Below are positions 57,214-64,000 of a stretch of DNA of 64,000 bases, piece by piece. The notes beneath the pieces are model-generated. The model ran no database searches and was not told where the DNA came from. It saw only the letters and a program-made list of their open reading frames with translations. Source of the stretch: Micromonospora gifhornensis (GTDB lineage: Bacteria; Actinomycetota; Actinomycetes; Mycobacteriales; Micromonosporaceae); assembly GCF_016863515.1 (NCBI RefSeq), contig NZ_BOPA01000021.1:62001-126000 (forward strand), written 5' to 3'. Position 1 is the stretch's first letter. Every line of letters begins with the position of its first letter. The translations under genes and the position numbers were made by a program.

Positions 57214-59118
57214 CAGACCGCCGTACAGGGCGCGTAGCGCGTTGAGGATCACCAGCACGTCGATGCCCTCCTGGAGGAAGGCACCGGCCACCGGTGGCAG
57301 CAGGCCGGCCGCCGCGAACCCCATCGCGCACACCGCCAGCCCCATGCCGACGGTGGCGCTCTGCACGGCGATCCGGCGGGCGTACCGGGCGATCTCGACC
57401 GCGTCGGCGAGCGGATCGAGCCGGTCGACGGTGAGCACCGCGTCGGCCACATCGGCGGAGGCGGTCGCCCCGGTGGCCCCCATCGCCACCCCCACGTGCG
57501 CCTCGGCCAGCGCCGGGGCGTCGTTCACCCCGTCGCCGACCATCACCGTGACCGCCCGGTCGGCCTCGGCCCGTACCCGCGCCACCTTCTCCTGCGGTGT
57601 GCACCGGGCCAGCACGTCGTCGACACCCACCGCCTCGGCGACCCGCCGGGCGGCGTCCGGCCGGTCGCCGGTGACCATCACGATCCGGCTCAGGCCGGCC
57701 GCGCGCAGCCGGTCGACGGCTCGGCGGGCGTCGGGGCGTACCGGATCCTCCAGCAGGATCGCGCCGATCGGCCCGGTGTCGTCGGCCACCCAGACCACGG
57801 AGTGTCCCGGTTCCTCGATCCGGGGTAGGGCCCAGGATGGCGGGTCGCCGTCGAGCTGCCCGACCCGGATCCGCCGCCCGTCGACCCGGCCGTGCACCCC
57901 CCGGCCCGGCTCCTCGGTCACCTCGGTCGGCATGGTCAGCCGCAATCCCCGGTCGCGGGCGTGCTCGACAAGCGCCGCCGCCAGCACGTGCGGAGACAGC
58001 TGTTCCACCGACGCGGCCAGCCGCAACACCTCGTCGGGGTCGCCGCCGGCCGCGACGACGGTCTCGGCCACCCGGGGGCGGCCGACGGTGAGCGTGCCGG
58101 TCTTGTCCACCAGCAGGGTACGGACCCGGCCCAGCACCTCCAGCGAGCCGCCGTCGCGTACCAGCACGCCCCGGCGGGCCACCCGCGACAGCCCGGAGAC
58201 GATCGCGATCGGGGTGGCCAGCAGCAGCGGACACGGGGTCGCCACCACGAGCACCGCCACCGCGCGGATGATGTCGCCGGACAGCAGCCAGCCCAGCCCG
58301 GCCAGCACCAGGGTGAACGGTACGAAGGCCGCGGCGTACCGGTCGGCCAGCCGTACCGTCGGCGCCTTGCGGGCGGTCGCCTCCTCGGCCAGCCGCACGA
58401 TTCCCGCGTACGTGCTGCGGGCGGCGCTCTCGGTGGCCCGCAGCCCGAACCCGGCGCCGGCGTTGACCACGCCGCTGGCCACTGCCGCACCGACGCCCTT
58501 GTCGACGAGTTGGGACTCCCCGGTGACCACCGACTCGTCGAGCGTCGCCGGGTCCTCGGTGACCCCGTCGACGGCGACCACGTCACCGGGGCCGACCAGC
58601 AGCCGGTCGCCCGCCGCCACCTGGTCGACGGGCACCACCTCGATGCCGCCGTCGGCGGTGCGCCGTCGTGCCGTTCGCGGTGCCCGCTCCAGCAGGGCCC
58701 GCAGGTCCCGGGTCGCCCGCCGCTGCGCGTACGCCTCCAGGGTCCGGCCGGTGGCCAGCATCACCGCGATCACCGCACCGGCCAGGTACTCCCCGACGAC
58801 GAGCGCCCCGACCAGCGCCAGGACCGCGATCACGTCCACGCCGAACCGGCGCCGCCACAGATCACGCAACACGGAGACGGCGGCGGGCACCAGCGCGACC
58901 AGGGTGACTGCCGCCCACACCAGATCGGCGACGCCGGGCCGCCCGGCCCACCGCAGCCCCGCGCCGACCAGCACCAGCACGGTCAGCCCGGTCAGCGGCG
59001 CCCACAACCCCCACCGCCGGCGCAGCGGACCGCCGGACCGGCCGTGCTGCGCCGGATGCTCCGGCAGGCACTCGTTGCCGCCGTGCCCCGGCCCGCTGGC
59101 CCCCGACTGCGCCCCCAC
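57187..59118 (-). CDS. Heavy-metal P1B-type ATPase with TPC motif
   Basis: A roughly 643-residue ion pump. Phosphorylation site DKTGTLTVG, TGES, MVTGDRPDAARRVAEAVG and GDGVNDAPALAEA are complete. The membrane motif is ATPCPLLLATP (TPC rather than CPC), and the HP motif reads SPH. No CXXC metal-binding domain; a short His/Cys patch (HGGNECLPEHPAQHG) precedes the first helix. The GTG at 59118 is the most upstream plausible start but has no ribosome site. Metal unknown; TPC types have been linked to Ni/Fe. It lies in the DosR-like cluster, as CtpF does in mycobacteria. Confidence 0.88.
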   Translation of the reverse strand: MGAQSGASGPGHGGNECLPEHPAQHGRSGGPLRRRWGLWAPLTGLTVLVLVGAGLRWAGRPGVADLVWAAVTLVALVPAAVSVLRDLWRRRFGVDVIAVLALVGALVVGEYLAGAVIAVMLATGRTLEAYAQRRATRDLRALLERAPRTARRRTADGGIEVVPVDQVAAGDRLLVGPGDVVAVDGVTEDPATLDESVVTGESQLVDKGVGAAVASGVVNAGAGFGLRATESAARSTYAGIVRLAEEATARKAPTVRLADRYAAAFVPFTLVLAGLGWLLSGDIIRAVAVLVVATPCPLLLATPIAIVSGLSRVARRGVLVRDGGSLEVLGRVRTLLVDKTGTLTVGRPRVAETVVAAGGDPDEVLRLAASVEQLSPHVLAAALVEHARDRGLRLTMPTEVTEEPGRGVHGRVDGRRIRVGQLDGDPPSWALPRIEEPGHSVVWVADDTGPIGAILLEDPVRPDARRAVDRLRAAGLSRIVMVTGDRPDAARRVAEAVGVDDVLARCTPQEKVARVRAEADRAVTVMVGDGVNDAPALAEAHVGVAMGATGATASADVADAVLTVDRLDPLADAVEIARYARRIAVQSATVGMGLAVCAMGFAAAGLLPPVAGAFLQEGIDVLVILNALRALYGGLHATGSPPA

Positions 59119-59359
59119 CAGCGGATCGTCCCAACCCGCGAGCCCCGACGTCGGCCACTTCCGACCAACGAGCCTTCCGATGTCGCGGCCGACAGCGGAT
59201 GCCGAATCCCCCTTGCGGGCGGAATCCGGGCCGGAGTGCCCCCGCCGGCGGGCCCAGCGGTCCGTGCGAACGACCGACGTGTGGCCCAGGATGAACGGGA
59301 CCCGCCCCACAGCCGTACCGAGGTGCGGCACGATGGGGACATACGGAAAGGTCGTGACG

Positions 59360-60358
59360 ATGAGCCACCAGACGCCCGCTACCCGCCGCCCGTTGACCAC
59401 CGCCCTCGCGGAGGCCGCCGCGATGGCCGGTCACGCGCCGTCGGTGCACAACACCCAGCCCTGGCGTTGGCGGGTGCTTCCCGAGGCGTTGGAGCTGCGG
59501 CTGGTCTCCGACCGCCAGCCCACGGCCACCGACCCGACCGGCCAGTTGGTCATGCTCAGCTGCGGTGCCGCCCTGCACCACGCGCGCCTGGCGCTGGCCG
59601 CCGAAGGCTGGACGGCGACGGTGCACCGGATGCCCGATCCGGGCGAGCCGGAACTGCTCGCCCGGTTGACCGATCCGCAGGCCTCCGGCGTGGACCCGGA
59701 CGCGATGCGCATGGTGCAGTGCATGCAGGTGCGGCACACCGACCGACGGCCGGTCAGCGAGGAACCGGTGAGCGAGGAGAACCTGGCCGCGATCGCGTCG
59801 GCCGCCGCCGGGGAAGGCGCCCACCTGGAGATCCTCGACCGCGACCAGGTACTGCAACTGGCCGCCGCGGCCTCGCACGCCGCCGAGGTCGAGGCGGAGG
59901 ATTCCCAACTGCGGGCCGAGCTCGACTACTGGACCAGCCGCGCCGGTGGCAGCGGGCTCCCGCCGGAGGTGCTGCTCCAGCAGCCCGCGCAGACCACCGT
60001 GCCGGGCCGCGACTTCGGCCGTCCCGGCACCCTGTCCGGTGGTCCGGGACACGACCGGGCGGCCTCGTACGGGGTGCTCTACGGCGACGAGGACGACCCG
60101 CGCGCCTGGCTGCGCGCCGGGGAGGCGCTCTCCGCCGCCTGGCTGTTCGCCACCCGGCTGGGTGTGTCGGTGGTCCCGTTGAGCGGGGTGGTGGAGGTCG
60201 GTGGCACCCGCCAGATCCTGCGCCAGGTGCTGGCCGGGTTCGGTCACCCGTACCTCGTCCTGCGCCTGGGGATCGCCGACCCGGAACACGCCGGTCCGCC
60301 GCACACCCCACGGCTGCCGCGCGAACAGGTGGTGGATACCACGGCCGTGGACGACTGA
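59360..60358 (+). CDS. Acg-family nitroreductase-like flavoprotein
   Basis: A 332-residue FMN protein of the Acg/Rv3131 type (AAAMAGHAPSVHNTQPWRWRV, MQVRHTDRRPVSEEPV, RAGEALSAAWLFATRLGVSVVPLSG). Such proteins sequester or use FMN under hypoxia in mycobacteria. ATG at 59360 follows GGAAAGG. Divergent from the P-type ATPase. The intergenic region has only a poorly spaced match to the DevR-like box (59250-59264). Confidence 0.9.
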   Translation: MSHQTPATRRPLTTALAEAAAMAGHAPSVHNTQPWRWRVLPEALELRLVSDRQPTATDPTGQLVMLSCGAALHHARLALAAEGWTATVHRMPDPGEPELLARLTDPQASGVDPDAMRMVQCMQVRHTDRRPVSEEPVSEENLAAIASAAAGEGAHLEILDRDQVLQLAAAASHAAEVEAEDSQLRAELDYWTSRAGGSGLPPEVLLQQPAQTTVPGRDFGRPGTLSGGPGHDRAASYGVLYGDEDDPRAWLRAGEALSAAWLFATRLGVSVVPLSGVVEVGGTRQILRQVLAGFGHPYLVLRLGIADPEHAGPPHTPRLPREQVVDTTAVDD

Positions 60359-60408
60359 CCGATCGCGCAGGCGTTCTGTCCCGCCGGTACGCCGGATAGC
60401 ATCGCCGG

Positions 60409-62130
60409 GTGACCGACGGCGCACCGAACCCCCGCCACGAGCCCCCCTCGCTCGGGCTCAGTCCGTTGTCCCGCGTCCACCTCGACGAGCTGCTCCAGGA
60501 GATGCTGGACCGGGTCGGCGAGGTGGTGACCAGCCGGGAACGGCTGCGCGCGCTGCTCGACGCGGTCGTCGGCATCGGCACCGACCTGGATCTGCACAGC
60601 ACCCTGCGACGGATCGTGCAGTCGGCCTGCGAACTGGCCGGCGCCCGGTACGGCGCGCTCGGTGTGATCGGCACCGACCGGACCCTGCACGACTTCATCA
60701 CGCACGGCATCTCCCCCGAGTTGCACGCCAAGATCGGTGACCTGCCGCACGGGCGGGGCGTGCTCGGCCTGCTGATCGACGACCCGAAGCCGCTGCGGAT
60801 GCCGGACATCACCCAGCACCCCCACTCGTACGGCTTCCCACCGAACCACCCGCCGATGCACACCTTCCTCGGGGTGCCGATCCGGATCCGGGACCAGGTC
60901 TTCGGCAACCTCTACCTGGCGGAGAAGCAGGGCGGCGCGCAGTTCACCGACGACGACGAGGAGATCGTCGTGGCGCTCGCCGCGGCGGCCGGCGTGGCGA
61001 TCGAGAACGCCCGGCTGTACGCGCTGGCCAGTCGGCGGGAACGCTGGCTCGCCGCCACCGCCGAGATCACCTCGCTGCTGCTCGGTGAGGTACGCCGCAC
61101 CGACGCGCTGACCCTGGTGGCGCGCCGCGCCCGCGAGGTCGCCGAAGCCGAGTTGGCCCTGGTGCTGCTCTACGACGACATGGCCGACCATTTCACCGTC
61201 GAGGTCGTCGACGGTTCCGGCACGCAGGCCCGCGCGCTGGTCGGCACGGTGCTGCCGGCCGACGACACGAGTTTCGCCGGTCCGGTCGCCGAGGGCCGGC
61301 ACGCTTCGGTGGACGACCTCGCGCACGCCGCGCCCTGGCCGGCGGTGCTGCACACCGGGCCGGCGGTTATCTCACCGCTGGCCACCGCCGACACGCTGCA
61401 CGGTGTCCTGGTGATCGCGCACAGCGTCGACCACGACGGCGCCACCGACGACGACGTGGTGCTGCTGGGCAGCTTCGCCGGGCAGGCCGCGCTGGCCATG
61501 GAGCGGGCCCGGGGGCAGGAGGAACGGGAGCAGTTGGTGGTCCTGGAGGACCGCGAACGCATCGCCCGTGACCTGCACGACGTGGTCATCCAGCGGTTGT
61601 TCGCCACCGGTCTGCAACTGCAGAGCGCGGTGCCGCTCGCCGGTCGTCCGGAGTTGGCGAAGCGGATCAACGCCGCGGTCGACGACCTGGACGCCACCAT
61701 CAAGGACATCCGGCGCACTATCTTCGAGCTGCGCAGCCCGGTGAGCGCGGCGCTGCGCACCGAGATCCGGGAGGCTGTCGAGGTGGCCGCCGAGTCGTTG
61801 GGTTTCCGGCCCCGACTGGAGCTGATCGGGCCGATCGACAGCGCCGTGCCCGACCCGGTCCGCCCCGACCTCACCGCCGTGCTGCGCGAGGCCCTCTCCA
61901 ACGCCGTACGCCACGCCGAGGCGTCGGCGGTGTCGGTGACCGTGAGCGTCGAAGCCACCCGGGTCAGCGTCATCGTCACCGACAACGGGGTGGGGTGCGA
62001 CCCGGCCGCCGCCCGGGGCGGGCTGATCAACCTGCGCGAACGCGCCGAACGCCACGGCGGAGCCTTCGAGGTGCACCCGACCGAGCCGCGCGGCACCCGA
62101 CTGCACTGGTCGATCCCGCTCCGGGACTGA
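60409..62130 (+). CDS. devS: DevS/DosS-like GAF-GAF histidine kinase
   Basis: A 573-residue sensor kinase. GAF-A (about 55-205) contains GFPPNHPPMHTFLGVP with His147, equivalent by position and context to the heme ligand His149 of mycobacterial DosS. GAF-B spans about 220-365. The HisKA_3 phospho-site is His390 in ERIARDLHDVVIQRLF, followed by HATPase_c with NAVRHAEA and DNGVGCD. GTG at 60409 lies 6 nt after TAGCAT, suggesting a leaderless transcript. It should phosphorylate the convergent DevR-like protein in response to O2, NO or CO. Confidence 0.92.
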   Translation: MTDGAPNPRHEPPSLGLSPLSRVHLDELLQEMLDRVGEVVTSRERLRALLDAVVGIGTDLDLHSTLRRIVQSACELAGARYGALGVIGTDRTLHDFITHGISPELHAKIGDLPHGRGVLGLLIDDPKPLRMPDITQHPHSYGFPPNHPPMHTFLGVPIRIRDQVFGNLYLAEKQGGAQFTDDDEEIVVALAAAAGVAIENARLYALASRRERWLAATAEITSLLLGEVRRTDALTLVARRAREVAEAELALVLLYDDMADHFTVEVVDGSGTQARALVGTVLPADDTSFAGPVAEGRHASVDDLAHAAPWPAVLHTGPAVISPLATADTLHGVLVIAHSVDHDGATDDDVVLLGSFAGQAALAMERARGQEEREQLVVLEDRERIARDLHDVVIQRLFATGLQLQSAVPLAGRPELAKRINAAVDDLDATIKDIRRTIFELRSPVSAALRTEIREAVEVAAESLGFRPRLELIGPIDSAVPDPVRPDLTAVLREALSNAVRHAEASAVSVTVSVEATRVSVIVTDNGVGCDPAAARGGLINLRERAERHGGAFEVHPTEPRGTRLHWSIPLRD

Positions 62131-62172
62131 CCGGCGACGCTGATCCCCTGCGGGCCGGTGGTTTCGGCGTGG

Positions 62173-62202
62173 CGCGGCCAGACCCCGGTGGGCCTGGCCG
62201 CG
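62173..62202. terminator. Terminator between devS and devR
   Basis: CGCGGCCAG pairs with CTGGCCGCG around a 12-nt loop between the two convergent stops. Confidence 0.65.
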
Positions 62203-62207
62203 GCTGG

Positions 62208-62846
62208 TCAGTGGCCCTTGCCGAGCAGCCGGGTGGCGAGGACGGCGGCCTGGGTGCGCCGCTCCAGCCCCAGCTTGGCCAGCACGCTTGACACGTAGTT
62301 CTTGACGGTCTTCTCGGCCAGGAACATCTTGCCGGCGATCTCCCGGTTGGTCAGCCCTTCGGCCACGTACTCCAGGATGCGCCGTTCCTGCTCGGTGAGG
62401 GACTGCAACTCGCGCGGCTGCTCCACGCCGCTGCGGATGCGATCCAGCACCCGGGTGGTGATCGCCGGGTCGAGCAGCGATTGACCGGCCGCCACCCGGC
62501 GCACCGCGTCGACCAGGTCGGTGCCACGGATCTGCTTGAGCACGTAGCCGGAGGCACCGGCCATGATCGCGGCGAACAGCGCCTCGTCGTCCTCGTACGA
62601 CGTCAGGATCAACCCCTTGATCGAGGAGTCCACTGCCCGGATGTCCCGGCAGACGTCGATGCCGTTGCCGTCGGGCAGCCGAGCGTCGAGGATCGCCACG
62701 TCCGGACGCAGCGCGGGGATCCGCCGGGCCGCCTCCTGCGCGGAACCGGACTCTCCGACCACCTCTATGTCTCCGCTGGCGTGCAGCAGATCGGCGAGAC
62801 CACGACGGACGACCTCATGGTCGTCGAGCAAGAACACCCGGATCAT
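62208..62846 (-). CDS. devR: DevR/DosR-like NarL-family response regulator
   Basis: A 212-residue regulator. Receiver: DDHEVVRRGLADLL, phospho-Asp54 in ILDARLPDGNG, Thr/Ser in ILTSYEDDEA and Lys104. The LuxR-type HTH (LTNREIAGKMFLAEKTVKNYVSSVLAKLG) places Lys179, Lys182 and Asn183 exactly where DosR contacts DNA. The N-terminus closely follows DosR. Convergent with devS. A DevR-like box lies 37 bp upstream of its ATG, suggesting autoactivation. Confidence 0.94.
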   Translation of the reverse strand: MIRVFLLDDHEVVRRGLADLLHASGDIEVVGESGSAQEAARRIPALRPDVAILDARLPDGNGIDVCRDIRAVDSSIKGLILTSYEDDEALFAAIMAGASGYVLKQIRGTDLVDAVRRVAAGQSLLDPAITTRVLDRIRSGVEQPRELQSLTEQERRILEYVAEGLTNREIAGKMFLAEKTVKNYVSSVLAKLGLERRTQAAVLATRLLGKGH

Positions 62847-62882
62847 CCCCCGTTTCTACCCCCTCCACCCCACCCCCCGCAC

Positions 62883-62896
62883 GGGCCAAAGGTCCC
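62883..62896 (-). promoter_or_regulatory. DevR-box-like site upstream of devR
   Basis: On the minus strand GTTGGGACCTTTGGCCC; the core GGGACC-N3-GGCCC matches the other two sites. Confidence 0.6.
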
Positions 62897-62909
62897 AACC
62901 CCTCCTCCA

Positions 62910-62979
62910 CCCGTGTTGATCAAGAAGTTTGCGTCGCCATCGCGCCGGATCCAGACCAATAGCTCTTGATCAACACGGG
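62910..62979. repeat. Palindromic element (GTTGATCAAGA type)
   Basis: CCCGTGTTGATCAAGA (910-925) and TCTTGATCAACACGGG (964-979) are perfect 16-bp arms; inner halves pair partially. The right arm and its inner flank match 19 of 21 bases of the element at 47389. It sits between two DevR-like boxes that face opposite genes. Confidence 0.75.
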
Positions 62980-63020
62980 CGGAGGGGGTGGGGAGGGTGG
63001 GCGGGGGGTCCTGAGGGGTT

Positions 63021-63034
63021 GGGACCAGTGGCCC
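63021..63034 (+). promoter_or_regulatory. DevR-box-like site upstream of the second acg gene
   Basis: GTTGGGACCAGTGGCCC, 66 bp before the ATG at 63101. Confidence 0.6.
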
Positions 63035-63100
63035 TGCTGTCAGGGGGTGGTGGGAGGGCACCGTGGAAGGGGTAACGGGAGAGTGTGAGGGGGTCCGACC

Positions 63101-64000
63101 ATGGACATCGGCTACAGCGTCGAACAGTTGCGGGTTGCGGCCACCGATGCGGTACGCGCGCCGTCCCTGCACAACGTCCAGCCGTGGCGGTTCCGGCTGC
63201 GCGACGGCGGCATCGAGATCCTCGTCGACCCGGCCCGCCGGCTGCCCGCCACCGACCCCAGCGGATGGGGTGCCCGGGTCGCCGCCGGCGCGGCACTGTT
63301 CAACCTGCGGCTGGCCCTCGCGGTGGCCGGCAACCCGGCGACGGTCCGGCTGCGACCGTACCCGGCGGAACCGGACGTGGTCGCCCGGCTGGTGCCGGAC
63401 GTGCCACGCCGACCCACCCCGACCGAACAGAACCTGTACGCGGCCATTCCCCGCCGGTTCAGCAACCGGGCCCCCTTCTGGCCGGATCCCGTACCCGCCG
63501 ACGCCCGCTGGCGCCTCGGCGACGCGGCGCGCGCCGAGCACTGCTGGCTGGAGCTGGTGATCGGGGTCAGTGCGGTCAACGCGTTCGCCGAGATCGCCCA
63601 CGGCGCGAACCGTGTCCTCGAACGCGACCCGGCCTACCGGGCGGAACGGCAGGCCTGGATCCGCCGTGAGTACGCCCTCGACGGCGTACCCGCCGCTGCC
63701 GGCGGCCCTCGCGCCGAGCCGCAGGACCTGCTGCCGGCGCGGGGCTTCGGCGACCGGTACCGCCCGCCCGGCCGCGACTTCGAACCCGAACCGCTTGTCG
63801 CGGTGCTCGGCTCGACCGGCAACACCGCCGTCGACCAGGTCGTCGCCGGTCAGGCGTTGCAGCGGGTGCTGCTCACCGCCACCGACTGCGGATTGTCGGT
63901 GTCGATGCTGTCCCAACCGGTGGAGGTGCCTTCGGCGCGGGAGCAGTTGCGCGTGTCGCTGGGACGCTTCGGCACCCCCCAGATGGTGATGCGCATCGGG
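63101..64000 (+). CDS. Second Acg-family nitroreductase-like flavoprotein (partial, 3' end outside window)
   Basis: Three hundred codons are present and open to the window end. Starts DIGYSVEQLRVAATDAVRAPSLHNVQPWRFRL, then AAIPRRFSNRAPFWPDPVP, and QALQRVLLTATDCGLSVSMLSQPVEVP near the end, the Acg pattern. GAGGGGG precedes the ATG. The DevR-like box upstream and the neighbouring devR/devS genes point to hypoxia control. Confidence 0.9.
   Translation, partial: MDIGYSVEQLRVAATDAVRAPSLHNVQPWRFRLRDGGIEILVDPARRLPATDPSGWGARVAAGAALFNLRLALAVAGNPATVRLRPYPAEPDVVARLVPDVPRRPTPTEQNLYAAIPRRFSNRAPFWPDPVPADARWRLGDAARAEHCWLELVIGVSAVNAFAEIAHGANRVLERDPAYRAERQAWIRREYALDGVPAAAGGPRAEPQDLLPARGFGDRYRPPGRDFEPEPLVAVLGSTGNTAVDQVVAGQALQRVLLTATDCGLSVSMLSQPVEVPSAREQLRVSLGRFGTPQMVMRIG

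Noticed and set aside
59250..59264. A fourth DevR-like box between the ATPase and the first Acg gene
   Set aside because: GGGCC and GGTCC half-sites are present but one base further apart than in the three good sites.
57206..59359. A long plus-strand extension upstream of the first Acg gene
   Set aside because: It lies antisense to the P-type ATPase; the Acg family N-terminus begins at 59360.

Overview
The window is high-GC actinomycete DNA. Gene content points to Micromonosporaceae, most likely Micromonospora or a close relative: an SsgA-family sporulation regulator, Spo0M, F420/LLM oxidoreductases, a SARP regulator, a RepSA-type integrative element, GTG/TTG starts and secreted Pro/Thr-linked glycoside hydrolases. 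The genus is inferred from gene families. No rRNA gene and no CRISPR array were seen. One tRNA is present.

Layout. 1-9.4 kb: a partial GMC oxidoreductase and an LLM oxidoreductase behind a short leader ORF, a large secreted subtilase, a HAD hydrolase, a secreted repeat protein, a SUKH-type protein and a free-standing proteasome-like Ntn hydrolase. 9.45-17.6 kb: two divergent, translationally coupled operons, osmC-FMO-FAD oxidoreductase-SARP to the left and PIG-L deacetylase-azlC-azlD to the right. Their shared intergenic region holds two mirror-image SARP-type direct repeats, each at the same distance from a -10 box. 18-20.4 kb: a polysaccharide deacetylase with a ricin-type lectin, and small proteins.

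20.4-27.8 kb: a compact RepSA/Xis/Int integrative element of the actinomycete (AICE) type beside tRNA-Val(CAC). It has a short core repeat and 21-bp arm repeats at both ends, a KorSA-like GntR repressor, three overlapping Cys-rich mini-genes, lower-GC cargo and a structured non-coding region, but no FtsK-like transfer gene. 27.8-52.9 kb: mostly chromosomal housekeeping and accessory genes, including ssgB, SDR/AraC, Rrf2/flavin reductase, a K+ channel, a VOC/MarR pair with a shared operator, a HelD-like ATPase, spo0M, a frameshifted kinase, a GH5-CBM2 mannanase/cellulase, an F420 LLM enzyme with an alpha/beta hydrolase, a broken Trp-rich membrane gene, a double-PAP2 protein, a BrkB-like protein, a lipid kinase and an HTH/Clp-N pair.

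52.9-64 kb resembles a DosR (DevR) dormancy/hypoxia regulon: a double USP, phosphoketolase plus USP, P1B-type ATPase, two Acg-type nitroreductases, a DevS-like GAF-GAF kinase and a DevR-like regulator with the expected key residues. Three DevR-box-like sites match GGGACC-N3-GGCCC and lie upstream of phosphoketolase, devR and the second acg gene.

Recurring themes are start codons placed about 7 nt after a -10 hexamer (leaderless mRNAs), many perfect hairpin terminators, and a dispersed palindrome family with GATCAAGAG or GATCATGAG arms.
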